Shown: positions 1 to 9,302 of the stretch, in pieces
Position numbering within the stretch: position 1 is the stretch's first letter
How the letters are laid out: each line of letters begins with the position of its first letter
NCBI GenBank assembly: GCA_900109485.1
Contig: FOAY01000008.1
Location: forward strand, 1 to 64,000
DNA from: Kosakonia sacchari
GTDB taxonomy: Bacteria; Pseudomonadota; Gammaproteobacteria; Enterobacterales; Enterobacteriaceae
Length of the DNA stretch: 64,000 nucleotides
Direction: 5' to 3'
Position numbers and translations under genes: made by a program
Notes under the pieces: generated by a model
The model's input: the letters and a program-made list of their open reading frames with translations, nothing else
Databases searched by the model: none
Told to the model about the DNA's origin: nothing

Positions 1-236
1 AGGTCAACGATGTCCATCAGATTGACGATATGGGACACAGGCTTATTGTTGAAAATAGCCATACCGATAACCAGCCAGACCATGGATTCCAGGGGAAGCT
101 TACGCTTACGTAGCGTCACGGTATCCGTGAGGGTAAAGGCCTGCTGAATAAGAGCGGGGGAAAGGAGGTCGGCAAGACTCTGAACTTCATCGGGAGCGGT
201 AAGATTAATAATGCCAAGGGCCTGTGAAAGTTCCAT
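1..236 (-). CDS. IS4-family transposase, N-terminal part (cut by window edge)
   Basis: The reading frame is open from the ATG at 236 to the window edge, giving 78 residues beginning MELSQALGIINLTAPDEVQS. The segment TVTLRKRKLPLESMVWLVIG is the hallmark of the IS4 transposase N-terminal domain found in E. coli InsG. The catalytic DDE domain would lie outside the window. The gene is preceded by a long hairpin (238-271) that reaches the base just upstream of the start codon. Whether the full transposase is intact cannot be judged here. Confidence 0.8.
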   Translation of the reverse strand, partial: MELSQALGIINLTAPDEVQSLADLLSPALIQQAFTLTDTVTLRKRKLPLESMVWLVIGMAIFNNKPVSHIVNLMDIVD

Positions 237-237
237 G

Positions 238-271
238 AAAAAGGGTCCATGTGAAGACATGAACCCTTTTT
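238..271 (-). promoter_or_regulatory. Hairpin abutting the transposase start codon
   Basis: A 15-bp stem with one mismatch (247/262) and a GAAG loop spans 238-271. The arms are AAAAAGGGTCCATGT and its complement. On the minus (transposase) strand it ends in a run of T two bases before the ATG, so it looks like both a terminator and a ribosome-site mask. Other IS elements use such structures to block expression from outside transcription; that role is an inference here. Confidence 0.55.
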
Positions 272-340
272 ACATCAGCCACCGGATCGGTCAACCGATC
301 CTTAAACGATCGGCATTAACCTCCGGGTCGCCTTTTTTAT

Positions 341-1294
341 TTACAGCAGTTCCCCCGCGGCGGACACAATATCCTGCGCCGTCAGCCCATACTCTTTTTG
401 CAGAAAATCCTGCGTTCCGACCTGACCATAGCGCTCCTTCACACCCACGCGCCGCATCGGCACCGGGCAGCTTTCCACTAATACTTCCGCCACGGCCGAA
501 CCCAGCCCGTTATGAATGCTGTGATTCTCGCAGGTAACAATCCGCCCGGTCTTCTCGGCGTAGTTCTTCACCAGCATGCGGTCGATAGGTTTTAAGGTAA
601 ACATATCGATTACCGCCGCACTAACGCCTTCCTGCGCCAGTTGCTGCGCCGCAGCCAGCGCTTCAGCCACCATAATGCCGTTGGCAATCAGCGTAATATC
701 CGTACCGTCACGCAGAACATTGCCTTTGCCGATGGTGAAATGTGAACCCGGTTGATAAATGGTTGGCGCCTGTTTACGAATGGTGCGCACCCAGTAGAAC
801 CCTTCCAGGTGAGCCAGTTGGTTCAGGATATCGGCGAACATCACCGCATCCGTCACCTCCAGCACTACCGAATGAGCCAAACCTCGCACAATCCCCATAT
901 CCTCAAACGACATGTGTGTCCCGCCGTTGTGGCAGGCGGTCACACCGGCATCGGAGGCGATGACTTTGACATTGTTGCGCTGGTAATCGAGCGACATAAA
1001 CAATTGGTCGAAGCAGCGGCGGCTGGCAAACGCCGTAAAGGTATGCACAAAGGGTTTGCGCCCGGTCAACGACAGCCCCGCAGCCGTACCAATGACGTTA
1101 GCCTCCATGATGCCGCAGTTAATCACCTGCCGCGGATACTTTTTCTGCACGCCATCCATTGCCATCGAACTCATCAGATCGGCTTCCAGCGCAATAATGT
1201 CGCTGCCCGCCGCAATCTGATCGCTGATAAAACCGGCATAAACTTTGCGCATCTCGATGCTGTCTTTGCCGCCGACTTCAGCCACCTTAATCAT
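341..1294 (-). CDS. Transketolase, C-terminal subunit
   Basis: 317 residues covering the pyrimidine-binding and C-terminal domains of a transketolase made as two polypeptides. Recognisable parts are the central HTFTAFASRRCFDQ segment, CHNGGTHMSFEDMGI, and the C-terminal ENHSIHNGLGSAVAEVL, which match split transketolases and DXP-synthase-like enzymes. It should pair with the N-subunit encoded just upstream, whose stop codon it overlaps by 8 bp, and transfer two-carbon ketol units using thiamin diphosphate. As the last gene of a PTS operon it probably feeds an imported, phosphorylated sugar or sugar acid into the pentose phosphate pool. The substrate is not evident. Salmonella carries a similar operon at the equivalent site next to yfcD (from memory). 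Confidence 0.85.
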   Translation of the reverse strand: MIKVAEVGGKDSIEMRKVYAGFISDQIAAGSDIIALEADLMSSMAMDGVQKKYPRQVINCGIMEANVIGTAAGLSLTGRKPFVHTFTAFASRRCFDQLFMSLDYQRNNVKVIASDAGVTACHNGGTHMSFEDMGIVRGLAHSVVLEVTDAVMFADILNQLAHLEGFYWVRTIRKQAPTIYQPGSHFTIGKGNVLRDGTDITLIANGIMVAEALAAAQQLAQEGVSAAVIDMFTLKPIDRMLVKNYAEKTGRIVTCENHSIHNGLGSAVAEVLVESCPVPMRRVGVKERYGQVGTQDFLQKEYGLTAQDIVSAAGELL

Positions 1295-2120
1295 GCGCCG
1301 CCTCCAGTTGTTCGATGGTTTCGTTAAGCGCCTGCTTCATCTCTTCGGTCAGGCGTAAATGGTGCGAGTTGCTCAGCTTTTCGAGATACGGCACCCCCTG
1401 CCCTTTAATGCTGTCGAGGATCACCAGCCGTGGCCGGGTATCGGCAGCCGGAACCGGCTTCACCACTTCCAGAAGTGCGGCAATATCATCGCCCTTCACC
1501 GTACAGACATCGAAACCGAAGGCGCGGAATTTCCCCTCCAGATCGAAAGCGCAAATAATCTCGTCCAGCTCGCCGTCCAGTTGTTGCTTATTCCAGTCCA
1601 CAAACACCGTCAGGTTGTTGAGCTTGTGATGCGCAATAAACTGGAACGCTTCCCAGCACTGCCCTTCATTCAATTCGCCATCACCGACGATGCAAAACAC
1701 ACGGTTGGGCCTGCCCGCCAGTTTATGTCCCAGCGCCATTCCTCCGGCGATAGAAATACCCTGGCCAAGCGATCCGGTGGTCGCATCCACGCCGCGGGTT
1801 TTTAAGCGATCCGGATGACTCGGCAAGCGGGTGCCGTTCTCATTGAGCGTTTGCAGCATCTCCTGCGGGAAATAACCTTTCAGCGCCAGCGTGCTGTAGA
1901 GCGCCGGGCCTGCGTGGCCTTTCGACAGCACGAAGTAATCGCGCTCCGGCCAGTCCGGATCGGCAGGATCAATTCGCATAACGTCGCCATACAGTACGGC
2001 AAGCGTTTCCACCACCGACATGCTGCCGCCATAGTGTCCAAAGCCCAGGTGCGTCAATGCTTTCAGGGTTGCTACGCGAATATCCCGCGCAAACTGTTTC
2101 ACTTCTGCAATCGTGCTCAT
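1287..2120 (-). CDS. Transketolase, N-terminal subunit
   Basis: 277 residues forming the thiamin-diphosphate-binding half of a split transketolase. The cofactor motif is clear: GDGELNEGQCWEAFQF followed about 20 residues later by NN, with the conserved SKGHAGPALYSTLA and SLGQGISIAGGMALG segments before it. Ordinary transketolases are single chains of about 660 residues; here the N and C halves add up to about 594, as in other two-subunit forms. The start codon overlaps the EIIC stop codon (ATGA) and the stop overlaps the C-subunit start, so translation is probably coupled and subunit amounts matched. Confidence 0.88.
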   Translation of the reverse strand: MSTIAEVKQFARDIRVATLKALTHLGFGHYGGSMSVVETLAVLYGDVMRIDPADPDWPERDYFVLSKGHAGPALYSTLALKGYFPQEMLQTLNENGTRLPSHPDRLKTRGVDATTGSLGQGISIAGGMALGHKLAGRPNRVFCIVGDGELNEGQCWEAFQFIAHHKLNNLTVFVDWNKQQLDGELDEIICAFDLEGKFRAFGFDVCTVKGDDIAALLEVVKPVPAADTRPRLVILDSIKGQGVPYLEKLSNSHHLRLTEEMKQALNETIEQLEAAHD

Positions 2121-3514
2121 GACTTCGCTCCACTCTTTTCTTCTGTGCCACTGGCAGATGGTTTGCCCTTCGACATCAGATTCCAGATGACCAACGCGAC
2201 GAACAGCGCCACCACCAGCCCGGTAATTGCCAGCGGCGACAGGTAACGCGCCAGATTGCCCAATACAATGCCGATAAAGCCAAAGTCCGCGTCCGAGAAG
2301 GTGGTATTGGCAAAGCCCAGCGCGCCAAGCACCGGCAACAGCAAGACAGGCAGGAAAGTGATGAGTAAGCCGTTGGCGAACGCGCCGATCATCGCACCGC
2401 GTCGTCCGCCGGTAGCGTTACCAAACACACCCGCCGTCGCACCGGTGAAGAAGTGCGGCACCACGCCAGGCAGGATCAGCACTAGTTTCATCTGGCCGAG
2501 CAGGAATAACCCCACCAGCCCGCCGAGGAAACTGAACAGGAAGCCGACCAGCACCGCATTTGGCGCATAGGGATAAACCACCGGGCAATCCAGCGCCGGG
2601 CGAGCATTCGGCACCAGTTTTTCGGAAAAGCCGGTAAAGGCAGGAACAATTTCCGCCAGAATCAGGCGTACGCCTTGCAGGATAATGAATACCCCTGCGG
2701 CAAAGGTGATGGCCTGAATAATCGCGTAGACGAGGAAGTTCTGTCCGGCACTGAGCTGGCTCTCAACATACTCACGCCCGGCGCAAACAGCTAAGATCAT
2801 GTAAATAATGATCATCGTCAGCGAGATGGAGATCGAGCTGTCACGCAGAAAGCTCAGGTTTTTCGGCAGGTTCATCTCTTCCGTTGAGCGTGAGCCCTTA
2901 CCGCATTTACTGCCGATCCAGCCTGACAACACGTAGCCAAGCGTACCGAAATGGCCGAACGCGATATCATCGTTGCCGGTGATCCGTTTCATATAACGCT
3001 GCGCAATCGCCGGGAAGAACGCCATCACCAGGCCAAGGATCAGCGAACCGGTAAACACCAGTCCGACACCTTCAAAACCAGCAACGGTGAGGATCACCCC
3101 AATCATGCAGGCCATATAAAAGGTGTGATGTCCGGTCAGGAAAATGTATTTCAGACGCGTAAAGCGCGCGACAATAATATTCGCCACCATGCCGAATGCC
3201 ATGATTAGCGCCGTTGACGCACCGTATTTCTCCAGCGCAATTGAAACAATTGCTTCATTATTTGGAATGATTCCCTGAATATTAAAAGCATGTTCAAACA
3301 TGCCTCCCAGCGGATTTAACGAGCCGACCAATACTGTCGCACCGCCGCCCAATACGATAAAACCGAGAATCGTTTTGACCGTCCCTTTCACGACATCGGA
3401 AAAGGATTTTTTCTGCGCCACCAGGCCAATCAACGCAATTAACCCCACCAGTACAGAAGGGACTTTCAATATATCAACAACAAAGTTTAGCGTTTCAAGG
3501 ATAAACATATCCAC
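2117..3514 (-). CDS. PTS ascorbate-type EIIC permease (UlaA/SgaT-like)
   Basis: 465 residues, strongly hydrophobic with about ten or more membrane segments, beginning MDMFILETLNFVVDILKVPS. It matches the UlaA (SgaT) family, the membrane channel of the L-ascorbate type of phosphotransferase system, which is about the same length. Typical segments include GHHTFYMACMIGVILTVAGF and LPGVVPHFFTGATAGVFGNA. Its partners EIIB and EIIA lie directly upstream. Unlike the ula operon, no ulaD/E/F or ulaG genes follow; the next genes encode a transketolase, so the substrate may be a different sugar acid or pentose derivative. That last point is inference. Confidence 0.87.
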   Translation of the reverse strand: MDMFILETLNFVVDILKVPSVLVGLIALIGLVAQKKSFSDVVKGTVKTILGFIVLGGGATVLVGSLNPLGGMFEHAFNIQGIIPNNEAIVSIALEKYGASTALIMAFGMVANIIVARFTRLKYIFLTGHHTFYMACMIGVILTVAGFEGVGLVFTGSLILGLVMAFFPAIAQRYMKRITGNDDIAFGHFGTLGYVLSGWIGSKCGKGSRSTEEMNLPKNLSFLRDSSISISLTMIIIYMILAVCAGREYVESQLSAGQNFLVYAIIQAITFAAGVFIILQGVRLILAEIVPAFTGFSEKLVPNARPALDCPVVYPYAPNAVLVGFLFSFLGGLVGLFLLGQMKLVLILPGVVPHFFTGATAGVFGNATGGRRGAMIGAFANGLLITFLPVLLLPVLGALGFANTTFSDADFGFIGIVLGNLARYLSPLAITGLVVALFVALVIWNLMSKGKPSASGTEEKSGAKS

Positions 3515-3560
3515 CTCGCTTTATGCATGCCGCACCGTTGTGCAGCGCATCCGGTTGATG

Positions 3561-3833
3561 TTAACGGTTGGCGAAGAAAGCGCTGATTTTCGCTTCCAGT
3601 TCATTGATATCAATGATGTTGCTGAGGACAACTAACTGGTTTTCCGGCACGCTGGCGCTGGCGGCAATATCTTTTGCCATGACAAACACATCGGCAGCAC
3701 CTGGCGTGGCAGAAGAGAGATCGGAATGCTCAACCTCAGCTTCGATATTCAGTTTTTTGAGGACTTTCTTAATATTCATTTCGACCATAAAACTACTGCC
3801 CAGGCCGGATCCGCAAATTGCCATTATTTTCAT
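3561..3833 (-). CDS. PTS EIIB, ascorbate/lactose type (UlaB-like)
   Basis: 90 residues starting MKIMAICGSGLGSSFMVEMN. Cys7, in the ICGSGLGSS loop, is the expected phospho-acceptor that passes phosphate from EIIA to the sugar bound by EIIC. I chose the ATG at 3833 because an AAAAAAGGT ribosome site lies just upstream and homologues begin at this point. The frame runs 17 codons further upstream without family resemblance. It sits between the EIIA gene and the EIIC gene, 46 bp from the latter. Confidence 0.87.
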   Translation of the reverse strand: MKIMAICGSGLGSSFMVEMNIKKVLKKLNIEAEVEHSDLSSATPGAADVFVMAKDIAASASVPENQLVVLSNIIDINELEAKISAFFANR

Positions 3834-3913
3834 TGTATTTACCTTTTTTGAGTAGAGTACGACCGCATCGCCCATAGCAGGCAATGTGTAATCACTGGTG
3901 ATGAAATAAAAAA

Positions 3914-4357
3914 TCAGAAACGCTGAATGATGTTTTTAATTTCCTCCAGGCTGTTTGCACGATGTAATTGCGCCATATCTTCATCACTGGAAAATAGTTC
4001 CGCCAGCGCAGCAATCATTTCGATATGGCTGTGTTTATCCGGTGCGGCCAACATAATAATGGTGTCAACCGGATCCGCATCCTCTGCGCCAAAATCAACG
4101 CCGCGAGACAATTTTAATAACGATAATCCTAACCCTTTTGCCCCCTCTTCCGGCCTGGCATGCGGCATTGCCAGCCCCGGTGCCAGCACATAGTACGGTC
4201 CCAGTTTCTGGTGCTGGGCGACAATGGCAGTCACATAATCCGGCGCAATCGTGCCGGATGCGAGCAACGGTCTGGCACAAATTTCCAGCGCCTGCGGCCA
4301 ATTCTCCACACCATCAAGCACCTGAATCGTCTTGTCGTTAAGCCATTGGTCTAACAC
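3914..4357 (-). CDS. PTS EIIA, fructose/mannitol (type 2) family
   Basis: 147 residues of the PTS EIIA type-2 fold, the soluble domain that accepts phosphate from HPr. The active histidine is His66 in GLAMPHARPEEG. The family also includes UlaC and the nitrogen-PTS protein PtsN. It is the first gene of the leftward operon EIIA-EIIB-EIIC-tktN-tktC. The space upstream (4358-4591) separates it from the divergent LacI-family regulator and carries two palindromic operator candidates. Confidence 0.87.
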   Translation of the reverse strand: MLDQWLNDKTIQVLDGVENWPQALEICARPLLASGTIAPDYVTAIVAQHQKLGPYYVLAPGLAMPHARPEEGAKGLGLSLLKLSRGVDFGAEDADPVDTIIMLAAPDKHSHIEMIAALAELFSSDEDMAQLHRANSLEEIKNIIQRF

Positions 4358-4433
4358 TTCACACTCCTTATCAGGGATAAGATGGGCAAACTTTATGCAA
4401 GTCAGCGGCGCTTATCCGTGATGATAGTCGCAA

Positions 4434-4481
4434 AGATAGCGCTACCAACAGGAATGATCGAAAAATGTGATAGCGCTATCA
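4434..4481. promoter_or_regulatory. Paired palindromic operators for the LacI-family regulator
   Basis: A perfect 14-bp palindrome TGATAGCGCTATCA lies at 4468-4481. A near copy, AGATAGCGCTACCA, lies at 4434-4447. Their centres are 34 bp apart, about three helical turns. The even symmetry with a central CG step is typical of LacI-family operators. Both lie between the PTS operon start and the regulator start, so one regulator dimer pair could control both directions. Binding is inferred. Confidence 0.7.
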
Positions 4482-4591
4482 GATATGAAAACGCAGGGGA
4501 ATTCGCAGAAAAAGCAGGGCTTTCCGGCGTATACTGCCTTGAGATGACTCATAACTCAGCGCCTGAGATATCAGGGCTGTCAGGAAACGGA

Positions 4592-5611
4592 ATGGCAATT
4601 ACCCGAAAACGTCGGAGCACAGGAAAAGTCACCCTTGCCGATGTCGCGCAGCTCGCTGGCGTTGGCACTATGACCGTCTCGCGGGCGTTACGCACCCCGG
4701 AACAGGTTTCAGATAAATTGCGTGAAAAGATAGATGCTGCCGTGCAGGCGTTGGGGTATATGCCCAATCTGGCGGCCAGCGCGCTGGCTTCGGCGTCATC
4801 CTGGACTATCGCGATGGTGGTGCCGAGCCTTGCCGAATCCGGCTGCTCGGAGATGTTCGCCGGTTTGCAGCAGGTGTTGCAGCCTGCCGGCTACCAGATC
4901 ATGCTCGCCGAGTCGCAACACCGGCTGGAGCAGGAAGAAAAATTGCTGGAAACGTTGCTCGCGTCCAATCTGGCCGCCGCCATTCTGCTCAGCGTCGAGC
5001 ACAGCGATATGGTGCGCCACTGGCTGAAAAACGCCTCCATTCCGGTGATGGAAATTGGCGCGGTGCGCGCCGATCCGATTGATATGAATATCGGCATCGA
5101 TAACGTTGCAGCGATGTTCGAGCTGACACAGATGCTGGTGCAGCGCGGTTACCAGAATATCGGCCTGCTGTGCGCCAACCAGGAGCAGTGGATTTTCCAG
5201 CAGCATTTGCAGGGCTGGTACAAAGCGATGCTGCGCCACCATATGTCGCCGAACCGGGTGATAAACGCCGCTGCGCCGCCGGTTTTCTCCACGGGCGCGG
5301 CGCAACTGCCGGAGTTTCTGCTGGCGTGGCCGGAACTGGATGCGCTGGTGTGTGTCTCGGATGAACTGGCCTGCGGCGCGCTGTACGAATGCCAGCGGCG
5401 GCGTATTAAGGTACCGGATGATTTAGCGATAGTCGGCTTTGGCGACAGCGACGTCAGCCGGGTATGCCAGCCGCCGTTGACCACCATTTCCGTGCCGCAT
5501 CGCAAGATTGGTATTGAAGCAGGACGCGCGCTGCTGGCGCGCCTGAATGATGAAACCTGGGAGAACAAAACGCCGATAGCACCGACGTTTTGCCTGCGGG
5601 ATAGCTGCTAG
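4592..5611 (+). CDS. LacI-family transcriptional regulator (GntR-like)
   Basis: 339 residues from the ATG at 4592, preceded by CAGGAAACGG as ribosome site. An N-terminal helix-turn-helix ([20 protein letters not shown]) is followed by a hinge and a periplasmic-binding-protein-like sensor domain. The sequence [20 protein letters not shown] and the overall pattern resemble E. coli gluconate repressor GntR. The frame continues 70 codons upstream with no family match, and the operators lie in that stretch, so the longer start is rejected. It is divergent from the EIIA-tktC operon and probably represses it until a sugar acid or phosphorylated intermediate binds. Its stop overlaps the convergent yfcD stop. 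Confidence 0.85.
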   Translation: MAITRKRRSTGKVTLADVAQLAGVGTMTVSRALRTPEQVSDKLREKIDAAVQALGYMPNLAASALASASSWTIAMVVPSLAESGCSEMFAGLQQVLQPAGYQIMLAESQHRLEQEEKLLETLLASNLAAAILLSVEHSDMVRHWLKNASIPVMEIGAVRADPIDMNIGIDNVAAMFELTQMLVQRGYQNIGLLCANQEQWIFQQHLQGWYKAMLRHHMSPNRVINAAAPPVFSTGAAQLPEFLLAWPELDALVCVSDELACGALYECQRRRIKVPDDLAIVGFGDSDVSRVCQPPLTTISVPHRKIGIEAGRALLARLNDETWENKTPIAPTFCLRDSC

Positions 5612-6153
5612 TCAGCTTCGGGGGCTTTTTCCGCATCGTTGCTGGCATTGCGGCTCATCCACAACGCAAGCGCTTTCAGGGAATCAGGGGTGAATTCATC
5701 GCAGCGGGCGGTAATCTCTTCCGGCGTCATCCAGAAAACCTCGCTCACCTCTTCTTCCTGCAAAGCGAAAGGCCCGTGGGAAACACAGCTGAACAATCCG
5801 CCCCAGACGCGGCAATGTTCATCTTCAAAGTAGAACTGGCCATGTTCAGCGAAGGGAACGCCGGCGATCCCCAGCTCTTCTTCGGCTTCACGGCGTGCGG
5901 AATCCAGCAAAATTTCACCGGCCTGTACTACGCCACCGGCGGTGGCATCCAGCATACCGGGCATAAAATCTTTGATTTCGGTACGGCGCTGCACCAGAAT
6001 TTTGCCCATCCCATCATGCACCACAATGTAGGTAGCGCGATGACGCAAACACTGCGCCCGCATCTGTTGCCGGCTTGATTGCGCGATCACCTCATTGTCT
6101 TCGTTGACAATATCCACCCACTCCATGCCTGCAAAATGACTCTGTTCCACCAT
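5608..6153 (-). CDS. yfcD: Nudix hydrolase YfcD
   Basis: 181 residues. The Nudix box [24 protein letters not shown]-type signature (Gx5Ex7REUxEExGU) is complete, so metal-dependent cleavage of a nucleoside-diphosphate-X compound is expected. The N-terminal [16 protein letters not shown] segment and the flanks match the isopentenyl-diphosphate-isomerase-like Nudix subgroup to which E. coli YfcD belongs. The physiological substrate is unknown. It is convergent with the LacI-family gene, overlapping by 4 bp at the stops, and lies 54 bp downstream of yfcE. Confidence 0.9.
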   Translation of the reverse strand: MVEQSHFAGMEWVDIVNEDNEVIAQSSRQQMRAQCLRHRATYIVVHDGMGKILVQRRTEIKDFMPGMLDATAGGVVQAGEILLDSARREAEEELGIAGVPFAEHGQFYFEDEHCRVWGGLFSCVSHGPFALQEEEVSEVFWMTPEEITARCDEFTPDSLKALALWMSRNASNDAEKAPEAD

Positions 6154-6207
6154 CGGGAAATCTTCTCTTTGTGGCGCTCTTTTGGCGCGTTTCGGTTGAA
6201 AGGTAAA

Positions 6208-6762
6208 TTACGGATTAATCGCGACCTGCGCAATAACCCGCTGATCATTAAGTGCGACAACGCGCAACACGCCCTCTTCCAGCATACCGTAACTGGCGGC
6301 AAACCCACCTTTGGGAATACTCACCGAGCCGGGGTTGAAGTGGAAAATGTCGCCCCGCAGCTCCGCTACCGGAATGTGCGTGTGACCATAAACCAGTACA
6401 TCGCCTGCCGCCAGCGGCGGTACATCATCCGGGCCAAACAGATGTCCATGCGTCAGAAACAGACGGCGTTGTGCCAGCAGCACTTGCTGCCAGGGCGCGG
6501 TGATCGGGAAATGCAGCAACATTTGATCCACTTCGCTGTCACAGTTGCCGCGCACGGCGATGATGCGGCTGGCCTGCTCGTTCAACCGCTCAGCCACTTG
6601 CGCTGGCGCATAGCCCTGCGGCAGCGCGTTGCGCGGCCCGTGATTTAGCACATCGCCGAGGATCACCAGCCAGCGCGCGTCGCTTTGGGCAAACAGTTCC
6701 AGTACGCGTTCCGTCGCGGGCAACGACCCATGAATGTCCGATGCAAACATCAGTTTCATCAC
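6208..6762 (-). CDS. yfcE: Phosphodiesterase YfcE
   Basis: 184 residues, the same length as E. coli YfcE. The calcineurin-like phosphoesterase metal-binding motifs are all present: ASDIHGS, GDVLNHG, GNCDSEVD, LTHGH and YGHTHIPV. The E. coli enzyme is a manganese-dependent phosphodiesterase acting on artificial substrates; its natural substrate is not known. The start at 6762 gives MMKLMFASDIHG as in homologues. It is probably co-transcribed with yfcD. Confidence 0.93.
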   Translation of the reverse strand: MMKLMFASDIHGSLPATERVLELFAQSDARWLVILGDVLNHGPRNALPQGYAPAQVAERLNEQASRIIAVRGNCDSEVDQMLLHFPITAPWQQVLLAQRRLFLTHGHLFGPDDVPPLAAGDVLVYGHTHIPVAELRGDIFHFNPGSVSIPKGGFAASYGMLEEGVLRVVALNDQRVIAQVAINP

Positions 6763-6814
6763 TACACCTCATGCGGAAGAAAACAGCCCATGATAACGGA
6801 AGTCTGCGGGCTTA

Positions 6815-7489
<675 letters not shown>

Positions 7490-7594
7490 TCAAAATATAA
7501 CGTCCTGACCAGGCTGTCACTTAATGAAAACTCAGCAGCCAGAGGGAACACCTATACTCTGAGAGTGACGATTATTCTTATACCGGGAGTATTG

Positions 7595-8224
7595 ATGATA
7601 GACCTCTATTTTGCGCCCACGCCAAACGGTCATAAAGTAACGCTATTTCTCGAAGAGAGCGGGCTGGAATACCGCCTGATACACGTCGATATCAGCAAAG
7701 GCGACCAGTTTCGTCCGGATTTTCTGATTATCTCTCCGAACAATAAAATCCCGGCCATTATCGATCACCTGCCCGCCGATGGCGGCGCGCCGCTGAGTCT
7801 GTTTGAATCGGGTGCGATTCTGCTCTATCTGGCGGAAAAAACGGGGAAATTGCTCAGCGGCGAATTGCGTGAACGCCATGTCACTTTGCAGTGGCTTTTC
7901 TGGCAGGTTGCCGGTTTGGGGCCGATGCTCGGCCAAAACCATCACTTTAACCACTTTGCGCCGCAGCCGGTGCCATATGCTATTGAGCGCTATCAGGTCG
8001 AAACCCAGCGTCTGTATCAGGTATTGAATAAACGGCTGGAGCGGGTGCCGTGGCTGGCAGGTGAGCATTACAGCATCGCGGATATCGCCGCCTGGCCGTG
8101 GATCCATGCCCACCAGCGTCAGCGCGTGAATCTTGAGGATTATCCCGCGGTGTTTAACTGGTATGAGCGCATCCGTACCCGTCCGGCCACCGAGCGGGCG
8201 CTACAAAAAGCACAGCAGCTATGA
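7595..8224 (+). CDS. yfcG: Disulfide-bond oxidoreductase / GST YfcG
   Basis: 209 residues from the ATG at 7595, which has GGGAG five bases upstream. The ten codons before it are not conserved. The Nu-class motif MIDLYFAPTPNGHKV carries Thr9 and Asn11, which bind the glutathione thiols in E. coli YfcG. The NKIPAI and FESGAILLYLAEK segments complete the glutathione site. The E. coli enzyme reduces disulfides with two bound glutathione molecules. The paralogue yfcF is divergent next to it. Confidence 0.93.
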   Translation: MIDLYFAPTPNGHKVTLFLEESGLEYRLIHVDISKGDQFRPDFLIISPNNKIPAIIDHLPADGGAPLSLFESGAILLYLAEKTGKLLSGELRERHVTLQWLFWQVAGLGPMLGQNHHFNHFAPQPVPYAIERYQVETQRLYQVLNKRLERVPWLAGEHYSIADIAAWPWIHAHQRQRVNLEDYPAVFNWYERIRTRPATERALQKAQQL

Positions 8225-8337
8225 AAGCCAGGTAACCTGTTCTGATAATTAAAAAATCCGTGAAATGTGTTCGGTATCGCACGCGGATTTGAGCCGCTCA
8301 CTTATGCTGAAATGGAACATTACCAAAGGAGGGAAAC

Positions 8338-9234
8338 ATGAAGATACTGATTACCGGCGGGACTGGCCTGATTGGTCGTCATCTCATCCCTCGGCTGCTG
8401 GAGCTTGGGCATGCCGTTACCGTTGTGACGCGTAGCCCGGCCAAAGCGCAACAGCTACTTGATGCCCGCGTGACGCTGTGGAAAGGGCTAAACGATCACA
8501 CTCATCTCAATGAGTTTGATGCGGTGATCAACCTGGCAGGCGAGCCAATCGCCGATAAACGCTGGAGCGAAGAGCAGAAGCAGCGTCTGTGCAACAGCCG
8601 CTGGCAGATAACGCAACAGTTGGTGGATTTGATCAAGGCCAGCGACACGCCGCCGCAGGTGCTGATTTCCGGATCTGCAGCGGGCTATTACGGCGATCTC
8701 GGTGAAGTGGTGGTCACTGAAGAGGAGCCGCCGCACAACGAGTTTACCCACAAACTTTGCGCCCGCTGGGAGCAAATTGCCTGCGAAGCGCAAAGCGATC
8801 GCACCCGCGTTTGCCTGCTGCGTACCGGCGTGGTGTTCGCGCCGCAGGGCGGGATCCTCGGCAAGCTGCTGCCGCTGTTCCGTCTCGGACTCGGCGGCCC
8901 GATTGGCAATGGCCGTCAGTATCTGGCGTGGATCCATATCGACGATATGCTGAACGGCATTCTCTGGCTGCTGGATAACGATCTGCGCGGGCCGTTCAAT
9001 ATGGTTTCGCCCTACCCGGTGCGCAACGAGCAGTTTGCTCACACGCTCGGCCACGTGCTGCATCGCCCGGCCATTATGCGCGCGCCCGCTTTTGCCGTGC
9101 GCCTGATGATGGGCGAATCCTCTGTTCTGGTGCTGGGCGGCCAGCGCGCGCTGCCGAAACGCCTCGAAGCCGCCGGTTTCGCTTTCCGCTGGTACGATCT
9201 GGAAGAGGCGCTGGGGGATGTTGTGACCTCTTAA
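8338..9234 (+). CDS. yfcH: Epimerase-family SDR protein YfcH
   Basis: 298 residues with an N-terminal Rossmann motif [20 protein letters not shown] for NAD(P) and the [12 protein letters not shown] segment containing the SDR tyrosine. The C-terminal part has the DUF1731-type domain of the YfcH/SulA-like family ([27 protein letters not shown]). The reaction is not known. A strong ribosome site (AAAGGAGG) precedes the start. In E. coli it sits in the same place, downstream of yfcG. Confidence 0.92.
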   Translation: MKILITGGTGLIGRHLIPRLLELGHAVTVVTRSPAKAQQLLDARVTLWKGLNDHTHLNEFDAVINLAGEPIADKRWSEEQKQRLCNSRWQITQQLVDLIKASDTPPQVLISGSAAGYYGDLGEVVVTEEEPPHNEFTHKLCARWEQIACEAQSDRTRVCLLRTGVVFAPQGGILGKLLPLFRLGLGGPIGNGRQYLAWIHIDDMLNGILWLLDNDLRGPFNMVSPYPVRNEQFAHTLGHVLHRPAIMRAPAFAVRLMMGESSVLVLGGQRALPKRLEAAGFAFRWYDLEEALGDVVTS

Positions 9235-9302
9235 TTTTCGTGGCTCCGCCAGCGCACTTGCAGTGGTAAGCTAAGACGCTTTATCACCGTAAAGGCGCTG
9301 GC

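Larger units (their letters stand above)
1..318 (-). mobile_element. IS4-family insertion sequence, one end only
   Basis: The window opens inside an insertion sequence. It contains the 5' part of an IS4-type transposase gene on the minus strand, followed outward by a non-coding segment that ends near 317-318 in an AT/CG-rich terminus. That terminus closely resembles the IS4 terminal inverted repeat as I remember it (rightmost bases CTTAAACGATCGGCATTA at 301-318). The other end lies outside the window, so the target duplication cannot be confirmed. The element lies only about 23 bp beyond the stop codon of the transketolase C-subunit gene, so it did not break that gene. Confidence 0.75.
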
